This document shows positions 7,873-17,595 of a stretch of 64,000 nucleotides of DNA, piece after piece. Origin of the DNA: Streptomyces albus subsp. albus. GTDB taxonomy: Bacteria > Actinomycetota > Actinomycetes > Streptomycetales > Streptomycetaceae. Both the position numbers and the translations under genes were made by a program. Below the pieces are notes generated by a model that was not told the DNA's origin, did not search any database, and saw nothing but the letters and a program-made list of their open reading frames with translations. Each line of letters opens with the position of its first letter. Positions within the stretch are counted from its first letter, which is position 1. The stretch is from contig NZ_JOID01000021.1 in assembly GCF_000719865.1 (NCBI RefSeq), forward strand, positions 1 to 64,000. The letters run 5' to 3'.

Positions 7873-9078
7873 TCACGGTGCCGTCAGCAGGAAGTGGACG
7901 AGAACGGCGAGTGCCGCGGCGAGTGCCGCGAGGATGAGCGGGGCGCCCAGACCGTAGAGAAGATAAGCGGCCCTGGCCCGGCGCGGATAGGCCGCCGCGG
8001 CCGGGTCGCGGCGCACGGCCAGCCGCAGATACTCCTTGCTGGAGGCGGCCAGGCCGGTGGCGCCCAGCACCTGGCTGACGATCTTGTAGCCGTCGAGGGG
8101 CGGGAAGGGGATCAGCATGGCCAGGGCCTGGACGCTGCCGAGGAACAGCAGCCCCGCGAGCGCGTCCCCGGTGGCGTCGTCCACCGGGGCCAGCGTCCAC
8201 ACCGCCCAGAACGGCAGCAGGAACAGCAGGTTCATCACCGCGCCGGCGGCGGCGGTGGCGATCCGGGGCCCCCGGCCGCCGCCCAGGTGGAGGAAGTCGT
8301 CCACCGTGCAGTACATGATCACCACGGGGAGCCGCCAGCGCAGTCCGATCTCGGAGACCCGGCTGCCGTAGTGGCGTGCGACCACGCCGTGGGCCAGCTC
8401 GTGGAGGGCGGTGCTCAGCCACAGCAGGGTGCCGGCGGCTGTCAGCAGCACCGGGTTGAGGAACAACGCCTTGGCGCCGAGCACCAGTTCGCCGAGACGG
8501 GTGGCGAGATCGGCCTCCATGGCGACGGCCAGGCACAGCAGCGGCACCATCCACAGCGGCCGCAGCAGGAAGCCCACGGAGCGGTGCAGGCGGCCGGTGG
8601 TGGCGTCCGCGTCGGCGACGAGCCGGATGCTGCCGCTCAGCAGCTTCCGCCCCGGGGGCGCCTGCGGGCCGGCCGCCGCCCGGCTCTCCGGGCTCTCCGG
8701 GTGCGTCTCCGGGGCGGCCTCCGGGCGGGGCTCCGCGCCGGGCGGGCCCGGCCGCGCCCCGGAACCGGGGCCCCCTGCGGGCGCCCCGGCCAGCAGGCCC
8801 CGGGCGCCCAGCATGCCCAGCAGCTGCCGCCAGTTGGCGTCGGCCAGCCGCCGCCCGTACCGGGCCGCGTACTCCGCGCCCAGCTCCTCCAGGCTGCGCG
8901 AGCCGTCCATCCGGGAGATCAGGAAGTGCTCCTTCTCCCCGACCTTGAAGGACAGGCCGCTCTCGGTGTTCTTGATCAGATGGACGGTGGCCGGCCCGTG
9001 CAGCAGGGCGCCGCCGACCAGCACCCCGGCCCGCAGCTCGGGCCGGTACCGCCGGGGGACGGCCGCGGGGGCGGTCAC
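7873..9078 (-). CDS. M50-like membrane metalloprotease with PqqD-like N-terminal domain
   Basis: A 401-residue protein. Residues about 15-100 (HLIKNTESGLSFKVGEKEHF, then LISRMDGSRSLEELGAEY) resemble a PqqD-like winged helix, the fold of RiPP recognition elements. A Pro/Glu-rich linker follows, then at least six membrane segments with the zinc motif HELAHG and a distal FPPLDGYK, the second metal/active-site motif of site-2-type proteases. The GTG start overlaps the stop of the elimination protein gene (GTGA). It may bind the leader and cleave it at the membrane, acting with the ABC exporter; a role as a scaffold instead of a protease cannot be excluded. Confidence 0.8.
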   Translation of the reverse strand: MTAPAAVPRRYRPELRAGVLVGGALLHGPATVHLIKNTESGLSFKVGEKEHFLISRMDGSRSLEELGAEYAARYGRRLADANWRQLLGMLGARGLLAGAPAGGPGSGARPGPPGAEPRPEAAPETHPESPESRAAAGPQAPPGRKLLSGSIRLVADADATTGRLHRSVGFLLRPLWMVPLLCLAVAMEADLATRLGELVLGAKALFLNPVLLTAAGTLLWLSTALHELAHGVVARHYGSRVSEIGLRWRLPVVIMYCTVDDFLHLGGGRGPRIATAAAGAVMNLLFLLPFWAVWTLAPVDDATGDALAGLLFLGSVQALAMLIPFPPLDGYKIVSQVLGATGLAASSKEYLRLAVRRDPAAAAYPRRARAAYLLYGLGAPLILAALAAALAVLVHFLLTAP

Positions 9079-10277
9079 GTCCCGGCTCCCGACGGTGTCC
9101 CGGCACCCGCCGGAGCGGCCGCTTCCGCCCCGGCCGGCCCGGCCGTACCCGCCTCCGCCGTTCCGGGCAGGGACTCGCGCAGGCAGCGGCCCAGCACGTG
9201 CGAGAGGTACGCCTCGTCCCGGATCGTCACATGGAGGCGGTTATTGGTCATGTGCATATACGGGGAGAGCAGCAGCGGCAGCGCCACGGCCGGGTCGGTC
9301 ACCTGTTCGTCCCGCTCGCCGTCCCAGGAGCGGAACACCAGGTCGCCGTCCGCGGCCAGCCGCATCGCGCGGTCGCGGAGTTCCGCGCAGTGCGCGGCCC
9401 AGCCGGCGAGGAAGGCGGGCAGCCGCGGAGTGCCGTCCCCCGCCGGGGACGCCCCGGCCGCTGCGGCCCCCGCCCCGCCCCCGGTGACGACGGCGCGGAT
9501 CCGCGCGAACTGCGCGGCCAGGGCGGGCGCCGTCGCCGCGTAGTTGCGGTCGTACTCCTCGGTGCCGATGAAGCCCGTGCCGGGGAAGGCCCGGTGCCAG
9601 AACTCGTAGTAGCTGTCGAGGTAGTCGGCCAGCTCCCGGTCGCCGGGGAGGAAGCAGCCGGACATCACCATCATCAGCTGCGCCGAGGTACCGAGCAGCA
9701 CGGTCCGCAGATGCAGGTTCTTGGTGCGGAAGGCGTCGGTGACCAGCTCGCTGGAGTGCCGGAAGTGCCACTCGGCCAGCTCGATCCCGGCCGGGCCGCC
9801 GTACTTGCCGTACTCCGGCTCATACGGTTCCGCGTGCCGGGAGTTGTTGGGCCGCAGCCGCATCCGGCCCTCGCCGTCGAGGTACGGGGCGCGCTCCCCG
9901 CCGGGGAACTCGATCTCGAAGAGGGTGTTGTAGAAGTCGTTGAGGAAACCGGAGTCCACCTCGTAGAGCGCGGGCCGCTCGGCGAGGAAGGTGTCGACGG
10001 CCGCCTCGGTGCGCCGCCGCACCTCCTCCGCCGCGTCCGGCGAGGACGGCTTGACGCGGAGGCGGACGTGCGGGCCCTCCAGCCAGTAGTTGATGAAGAA
10101 CCAGTTCGCCAGCAGCCCGTCCGCCGCCAGCGCGTCCATCAGCGGGCGGACGCACTGGAGCAGCAGGGGGCGCGGGTTGGCCGCGTAGAAGATGTGCGTC
10201 GCCTGCCAGGCGCCGGGCCCGGAGGCACCGGCAGCGGAGGCGGCGGGCCCCGTCGTGGTGGGTGTCGTGGCCGTCAT
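9075..10277 (-). CDS. SpaB_C/thiopeptide-type bacteriocin biosynthesis protein (elimination domain)
   Basis: A 400-residue standalone version of the LanB C-terminal domain, recognisable by WQATHIFYAANPRPLLLQCV, LANWFFINYWLEGPHVRLRV and HLRTVLLGTSAQLMMVMSG. In split LanB systems this domain removes glutamate from glutamyl-Ser/Thr to give Dha/Dhb; related proteins in true thiopeptide clusters instead catalyse the [4+2] pyridine-forming step. The ATG overlaps the preceding gene's TGA (ATGA), so it is coupled to the glutamylation protein, which favours the elimination role. The last 35 residues are an Ala/Gly-rich tail. Confidence 0.85.
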   Translation of the reverse strand: MTATTPTTTGPAASAAGASGPGAWQATHIFYAANPRPLLLQCVRPLMDALAADGLLANWFFINYWLEGPHVRLRVKPSSPDAAEEVRRRTEAAVDTFLAERPALYEVDSGFLNDFYNTLFEIEFPGGERAPYLDGEGRMRLRPNNSRHAEPYEPEYGKYGGPAGIELAEWHFRHSSELVTDAFRTKNLHLRTVLLGTSAQLMMVMSGCFLPGDRELADYLDSYYEFWHRAFPGTGFIGTEEYDRNYAATAPALAAQFARIRAVVTGGGAGAAAAGASPAGDGTPRLPAFLAGWAAHCAELRDRAMRLAADGDLVFRSWDGERDEQVTDPAVALPLLLSPYMHMTNNRLHVTIRDEAYLSHVLGRCLRESLPGTAEAGTAGPAGAEAAAPAGAGTPSGAGT

Positions 10278-13156
10278 CGGGTGCTGCTCCTCGGTCGGGT
10301 TCGGGCGGGGGCGACGGCCGTCTCCACGGCCAGTTCGGCGACGTGGCGGCCCCGCCCGGAGACGGTGTGCAGCTCGTCCTCGCCGGGCAGCGCCTCCCGG
10401 AACACCACCCGCGCCTCCGGGGACTTCACCAGCGCCTCGAAGGCCGCCAGGGACAGCGGGCTGTCGAAGTCCAGGTACTGCGGCTTGGCGCCGGTCGCGC
10501 CGCGCGCCCCGCTGTCGGAGACGGTGGCGAACACCCGGTCCGGCAGCCCGTGCGCGCGGCGGAAGCGGTGCCAGTCCAGGAACCGGTCCGCCTCCGGCTG
10601 CCCCGGCGGGCGCTCCGGCAGGGCGGAGGCGGGGGCGCTCCAGCTGCGCCGGCTGAGCACGACGCGGCCGTGCCGCACCCGGGGCCGGGCGGTCACGCCG
10701 GCCACCGGCTCGCTCTCCGGGACGCCGCCCCAGACGTTGAGCGGGGCCATGGACGTCGGCGACAACAGCAGTAGGGTGCGCGGCAGTTCGGGCAGCGCGA
10801 GCGGCACCAGATAGCCGAGGTAGACCGGGATCACCTCGCGGCCGAGGCGCGCCGAGCGCAGCACGAGCCGGTCGGCGCCCTCGTCGTGCTCGACGGACAG
10901 GTCGTCCAGGCCGAGCCGGAACTCCTCCGGCAGGGTGCCGGTCTCGCCGGGGCAGACGATCTCGTACTCGGTGAGCCGCCCGTGCAGATTGAGATTGCTG
11001 GTCACCGGGCCGCCGGTGACCTCCGCGAACACCGCTCCCTCCGGGCAGATCTCCCCGGCGGCGCGCAGCAGCCGCTGCTCCAGCCCGTCGAAGCAGTGGG
11101 TGAAGCGGCTGAACGGGAAGGACAGCCCGCCGTAGGAGCGGTTGAGGACGAGGAGCGGGCCCCCGGCGTCCGCCGGGCGGTCGGCGATCTGGACGTGGTG
11201 GCTCATCGGCGCGAAGTCCGGTGCCACTGTGGACAGTTCGGAGGCGATCTCGTCGATGAGGGCGTCGTCGAGGACGATCTCACCGGCGGCGGCCGCCGCG
11301 CCGTCCCCGTCCCGTGCCGCCCACAGGGCCCGCATCCGCTCGGCGAAGGTCTGCCGGGCCGTGTCCAGGGCCCCCAGCTGCGGCAGCCCCAGCCAGTTGA
11401 CCTCCGGTACGTAGCGGCCGTCCGCGTCGTAGGAGGTGTGGCCGGCGGTGAAGGTCATGTACTGGTCGAAGAAGTCCTCGTGGAAGTCGTGGACCAGCTT
11501 CAGCAGGTCGTCGCAGCGGCCGCCCTGCCCGAAGCGGGCGAGGAAGAAGCCCTTGAAGGTGATCCGCTGCGGCAGGGTGAGGTCGAACGCGGGCAGGATC
11601 CTCTCCACCGCGCCCAGCGGCCCGGCGGCCAGCTCCGTCCAGGCGGCCGCGTCCAGGGTGGTGGTGCGGTCCGCCGCCGCGTCCTCGTAGAGCACCGTCT
11701 GCGGCACCTTGGCCCGCTCGGCCCCCAACTCCTGCTGTATCTCTGTCAGTTCACGGTGCAGCTCGGTGAGGAGGGCCCGGCGCGCGGCGGGTCCGGCGGC
11801 GGCGAAGCGGTCGACGAGGGAGACGGGCCCGTCGAGCCGGTCCGCCAGCCGCGCCGCCCACAGGCGGTCCAGGCCCCGCAGGGACCGCTGGAACGCCCGC
11901 AGCGGGTCGGTGTCGTGCACCTCCGTGCGCAGGCACGGCACCTGCACCATGCCGAGGTGCAGCAGCGCCTCCAGATACCGGTCGCACTCCTCCGCCGGGG
12001 CGCCCCGGTCGGCGGCCAGCCAGGCCGACAGCTCGCCGTAGCGGACGGTGCCGCGCTCCTCGAAGAGGCCGAGCAGCCGCTCCAGGGTGCCGGTGCGGCG
12101 CAGGAAGAACAGCCGGTCCTTGACGGCGTCGAAGGTGACGGCCGTGTCCTCGTCGCCCTCGGTCACCCAGCGGCGCACATAGCGCACCCGGTCCTCCTCC
12201 CGGCCCCAGCCGGAGGCTGGGGAGACGGGCAGATCGGCGCGGCGGGCGGGGTCGGCGAGCACGGTCTCGGCGAGGCGGCCCAGGGCGACGACGTTGAGAC
12301 GGGCGTGGCCCGTCCAGGGGGCGTCGGCGCACACGGTGAGCGGGCCGCCGGCCGCGCCGGTGCTCCCGTCCCCGTCGGCCAGTTCGCCGAGGGCGATCCC
12401 GGTGAAGGTCGAGAACGGGCTCGTCTTGCAGACCGTCCGGTAGAGGTACGACAGCAGCGACCGCTCGATCTTCCGCTGCTTCTTGCCGGGCGGACCGCCC
12501 TGGGAAGCGCCGGGGGAGCCGGCCGGGGAGCCGGCGGCCGACGCCCGCAGATGGCCGTCGAGCTGCGCGTCCAGGGCGGGGGAGGCCAGCAGCAGACCCT
12601 TGCGCAGCCGCTCCTCCTCCGCGAGCCGGCGCAGCGCGGCCCGGCCGCGCGCGGTCTCCTCCGCGAACAGCGCCGCGCCCCGGGTGTGCTCCTCCGCCAG
12701 CCCGCGCCGGTCGCGCAGCCAGCGGGCGAGGGCGTCGCCGGTGGCCTCGTCCACCCCGCGCACCAGGGCGAGGGCGGCGTCGCCGTCCCGGGGCAGCCGG
12801 TTGTTGTAGACCTCGCGGCGCAGCCTCAGCAGCCCGCGGCGCACGGTGTCGTCCGCCGCGGCCGGGTGTCCGCCGACGAGGTCGTGCAGCCGGTCCCCGA
12901 CGGCCTCGCCGGCGGCGCGCAGCCGCTCGGTCTCCCGCAGCACGGTGTCCGCCCAGCGGCGGCTGCCGGGGCAGCGCAGCTCCCGCAGGGCCTCCACGGG
13001 CAGTCCCGCGATCCGCAGGACGAACGGACCGCCGACGGCGCCGGGTTCGGCGGCTCCGGCTTCGAAGGCTTCGGCGGGCTCGGCGTGTTGACCGGTGGCC
13101 GGTGCGGGGTCCGGCATGCCGGCGGTGCCCTTCGCGGTGTTCTCTCGGGTGCTCAT
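10274..13156 (-). CDS. LanB N-terminal-type dehydratase (tRNA-dependent glutamylation of Ser/Thr)
   Basis: A 960-residue lantibiotic dehydratase glutamylation protein. Signatures include YNNRLPRDGDAA, RTVCKTSPFSTFTGIALGEL (the conserved K/R-T-S/T-P-F segment) and the C-terminal RVVFREALPGEDELHTVSGR. In LanB systems this part transfers Glu from Glu-tRNA(Glu) to Ser/Thr of the precursor. The eliminating half is the separate gene that overlaps its stop, the split arrangement known from thiopeptide and goadsporin-type clusters. It starts 8 bp after the dehydrogenase stop. Confidence 0.88.
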   Translation of the reverse strand: MSTRENTAKGTAGMPDPAPATGQHAEPAEAFEAGAAEPGAVGGPFVLRIAGLPVEALRELRCPGSRRWADTVLRETERLRAAGEAVGDRLHDLVGGHPAAADDTVRRGLLRLRREVYNNRLPRDGDAALALVRGVDEATGDALARWLRDRRGLAEEHTRGAALFAEETARGRAALRRLAEEERLRKGLLLASPALDAQLDGHLRASAAGSPAGSPGASQGGPPGKKQRKIERSLLSYLYRTVCKTSPFSTFTGIALGELADGDGSTGAAGGPLTVCADAPWTGHARLNVVALGRLAETVLADPARRADLPVSPASGWGREEDRVRYVRRWVTEGDEDTAVTFDAVKDRLFFLRRTGTLERLLGLFEERGTVRYGELSAWLAADRGAPAEECDRYLEALLHLGMVQVPCLRTEVHDTDPLRAFQRSLRGLDRLWAARLADRLDGPVSLVDRFAAAGPAARRALLTELHRELTEIQQELGAERAKVPQTVLYEDAAADRTTTLDAAAWTELAAGPLGAVERILPAFDLTLPQRITFKGFFLARFGQGGRCDDLLKLVHDFHEDFFDQYMTFTAGHTSYDADGRYVPEVNWLGLPQLGALDTARQTFAERMRALWAARDGDGAAAAAGEIVLDDALIDEIASELSTVAPDFAPMSHHVQIADRPADAGGPLLVLNRSYGGLSFPFSRFTHCFDGLEQRLLRAAGEICPEGAVFAEVTGGPVTSNLNLHGRLTEYEIVCPGETGTLPEEFRLGLDDLSVEHDEGADRLVLRSARLGREVIPVYLGYLVPLALPELPRTLLLLSPTSMAPLNVWGGVPESEPVAGVTARPRVRHGRVVLSRRSWSAPASALPERPPGQPEADRFLDWHRFRRAHGLPDRVFATVSDSGARGATGAKPQYLDFDSPLSLAAFEALVKSPEARVVFREALPGEDELHTVSGRGRHVAELAVETAVAPARTRPRSSTR

Positions 13157-13164
13157 GCGAGGGC

Positions 13165-14892
<1,728 letters not shown>

Positions 14893-15030
14893 GGTGTGCC
14901 CTGCCTTTCCTGCTGCCTTCGAAGCTGTCGGGCCCGGCCGGCTGCCGGTCGTGGTGTGCCGTGGTGGCGCCGTGGCGCGCGGTGGTGCGCCGCGCGTGGG
15001 GGTCGATGGGGGGTCGGCGGAGGGGCGCGG

Positions 15031-17595
15031 TCAGGGGAACGGGTGCGGTGCCGGGTTGAAGTCGGCCGGTACGAGATCGCGGTCGCACAGCCCCGCCTCC
15101 CGCAGGGCGGTGCGCAGCCGCGGCATTCCGAGGGCCCGCTGCCGGGTCCAGCCGAAGTCGATCGGCAGCAGCCCCGGCACGAGGACGGAGACCGTCGTCA
15201 GCCCCAGGCCCCGCTGCTCCGGCATGGTCTGGTCGACCACGATCACGTCGAACCCCGCGCCCGTCACCGCGTCCACGCAGGTCCGCAGATCGTCGAGGAG
15301 ATCAGCGGAGACCGGCGGCACCTCCCGCTGAAGGTCCGTCAGCGAACGCATCGGCGGCCGGGGCGCGCCGGGTTCGCCGAGGAGGAAGCGGGCGTGGTCG
15401 CCCATCTCCGGGACGCCGTAGGCCAGCGGATGGTCGTGCAGCGCCTCGACCTTGGCGAAGTCGCGCGCCATGGCGCTCAGCCGCTCCCAGTCGCGCTCGG
15501 TGCGCCCCTGGAGGTTGACCGCGTCGGTGGCGATCTCGCAGAGGGCGCCGGCCAGCGCCGCCTCCGGGTCGAGACCGGCGCCCGCGCCGAAGCACATCCG
15601 CCCGATCCCGCCGTCGGGGCGGACGGCGACCCCGGTCACCACGGGGATGGGGAAGCTGATCCGGGTGTCGAAGAAGCGGGCCTCGTAGCCGTACATCTCC
15701 AGCCGGTCCACCATCTGCCGGGTTTCGGCGCGGGCGCTGGTGCGCGGGTCGATCTCCGGGAGGGCGGCCCGCCCGTACCAGGTGAGCAGGAAGGCGTCGC
15801 GCTCGACGACCTCCATCAGTCCGCAGTAGACGGCCTCCTCCAGACAGCCGCCGGAGGCGCAGCCGTTGGAGCTCTCCTGTACGAACCGGTTCTCCAGGCC
15901 CGGCGCGTGATAGTACGTCAGCACCTCGGGGACGAGGACGGGGTCGCCGTCGCGCAGCGAGTACCCCCACACCCAGGGGATCTCCCGGCCGGGGGAGAAC
16001 GGCGTGACCCGCGGATTGGCCCGGTGGAACTCCTCGGAGTACAGGCCGCAGGTGCGCGGGTCGAGCGCGCGGACGCCGCGCGCCCGCAGCCCGTCGAGGG
16101 AGTCCCGCAGCTGTGCCGGCTTGGCGCGCGAACGCATCCCGGCGTACCGCTCCAGGCCCTCCAGGACGCCGATCCGCACACTCCGCGCGTAACTGTCGGC
16201 GTGGCCGCCCCAGAAGGTCTCGCGGAGGTACTCCCCGGAGCGCATGGAGAAACAGCCGATGGCCGCGGAGGTGGAGGGGGACGCGATGTCGTGCACCACG
16301 GACGGGCCCAGCGACCCGCACACCGGGTTGGCGTACGGCTCGGCCGGCAGCTCGTAGTCGCGGATGTCGCGGACGCGGAAGGATCCGGGCCGGTGTTTGG
16401 GCGCGGGGCGCAGGGTGAGCACGGCCGCCTCGGGCGTGTCCTCCTCGGCGCGCCCGCAGCGCGGGCACTCCGGGTCCGGCACCAGCGGGTAGTGCCGGAC
16501 CGACAGGGTGCGCAGATCGACCAGATGGACGGCGGGGAACGCGCCGCCGCGCGGCCCCGCCCCGCCGAGCCGGGCAGCCGTCAGAGCGGCCAGCGCGTCC
16601 GCCGTGAACGGGGTGAGATACGGCCAGGCCCCGGCGGCGCGGGTGCCGGAGCCCAGCTCCAGCGCCTCGCGCAGCGCGACGGACCGCACGGCCTGCCACC
16701 GGCGGTCGAGGCAGCGGGCGCAGGGGCCCGCCGCCCCGGCCGCGCGGGGGGAGCCGCCGGCCCCCGGGGGGAGGGGGCCGACGACTGCGAGGTGCCCGTA
16801 GAACCGTACGGGGACGGGCCCGGCGGGGGCCCCACCGGGTATGGACGGCGCGGGAGGTGGCGCGGGGCTGGGGACGCGAGGCGCGGCCTCCGGGGCGGCC
16901 TGGGCGTCGCCGGCCGCGAGGGCCGTGCCGGTGCCGGGTGTGCTGGGCACAGGGGCCGGCATCACGGGGGCGGCCGGTCCGGCGGTGCCGGCCGGGCCGT
17001 GTGCGGTGGTGGCGCCGGCCGTCCCGGAACCGGCCGCAGTGCGGCGCGGGTTGGCGGAGCCGGAGGCCCGGGCCGGGCCGGACTCCCCGGGCTCCCCGGG
17101 CTCACTGGACTCCCCGGACTCACCGGACGCCCGGGGCTCCGGGGCGGTGAAGGCGTCGGTGACCCCCAGCGCGGCGACGTCCAGCGGCGCAGGGGTGCCG
17201 TGCGCGGCGAGGCCGCGGTGCAGCAGCGCGGCCAGCTCGCGGCAGGCCCGTTCCCAGGGCGCTCCGGGCCCGGTGGCCGCCGCGCGGGGGGAGGTGCCCG
17301 GGGGCCGTGCGGCGGAGGGCTGCGCACCCTGGGCCGGTGCGGCGGTTCCTGAGCCGGTGGTCGGGGAGGCTCCGCCCGTGGCCCCCGGGGCGGCACCCAA
17401 GCCGGTCGGCGCTTCCGCTCCAGGGGCCGTCCGTCCGGTGCTCCCCGCCCCAGCGGTCCCGGCCACGGTGGCCTCGGCCATGGCGGTCTCGGCCTCAGCG
17501 GTCTCGGCCATGGCGGTCCCGGCCACGGCGGCCCCGGCGGCCTCGGCCCCGGTGGTGGTCCGGCCCGTGGTTCCGGTGGGGGTCTCAGTGGTCAT
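15031..17595 (-). CDS. YcaO cyclodehydratase, copy 2, with long low-complexity N-terminus
   Basis: An 854-residue protein from ATG 17595, which overlaps the previous stop by 11 bp. About 300 N-terminal residues are Ala/Thr/Gly/Pro-rich with short repeats (AETAEAETAMAEATVAGTA), so the true start could be further downstream. The rest is a YcaO enzyme: CARCLDRR and CPRCGRAEED (zinc-type CxxC), PVCGSLGPSVVHDIA, SNGCASGGCLEEAVYCGLME then VVERDAFLLTWYG (intact ATP/Mg motif), VIVVDQTMPEQRGLG, and the C-terminal HPFP. It heads the group encoding SagB and LanB. Together with copy 1 it implies two rounds or two substrate ranges of azoline formation. Confidence 0.85.
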   Translation of the reverse strand: MTTETPTGTTGRTTTGAEAAGAAVAGTAMAETAEAETAMAEATVAGTAGAGSTGRTAPGAEAPTGLGAAPGATGGASPTTGSGTAAPAQGAQPSAARPPGTSPRAAATGPGAPWERACRELAALLHRGLAAHGTPAPLDVAALGVTDAFTAPEPRASGESGESSEPGEPGESGPARASGSANPRRTAAGSGTAGATTAHGPAGTAGPAAPVMPAPVPSTPGTGTALAAGDAQAAPEAAPRVPSPAPPPAPSIPGGAPAGPVPVRFYGHLAVVGPLPPGAGGSPRAAGAAGPCARCLDRRWQAVRSVALREALELGSGTRAAGAWPYLTPFTADALAALTAARLGGAGPRGGAFPAVHLVDLRTLSVRHYPLVPDPECPRCGRAEEDTPEAAVLTLRPAPKHRPGSFRVRDIRDYELPAEPYANPVCGSLGPSVVHDIASPSTSAAIGCFSMRSGEYLRETFWGGHADSYARSVRIGVLEGLERYAGMRSRAKPAQLRDSLDGLRARGVRALDPRTCGLYSEEFHRANPRVTPFSPGREIPWVWGYSLRDGDPVLVPEVLTYYHAPGLENRFVQESSNGCASGGCLEEAVYCGLMEVVERDAFLLTWYGRAALPEIDPRTSARAETRQMVDRLEMYGYEARFFDTRISFPIPVVTGVAVRPDGGIGRMCFGAGAGLDPEAALAGALCEIATDAVNLQGRTERDWERLSAMARDFAKVEALHDHPLAYGVPEMGDHARFLLGEPGAPRPPMRSLTDLQREVPPVSADLLDDLRTCVDAVTGAGFDVIVVDQTMPEQRGLGLTTVSVLVPGLLPIDFGWTRQRALGMPRLRTALREAGLCDRDLVPADFNPAPHPFP

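Noticed and set aside
14893..15030. Second precursor peptide in the gap between YcaO copy 2 and SagB
   Set aside because: No short frame with a leader-like acidic part and Ser/Thr/Cys-rich end, and no convincing ribosome site.
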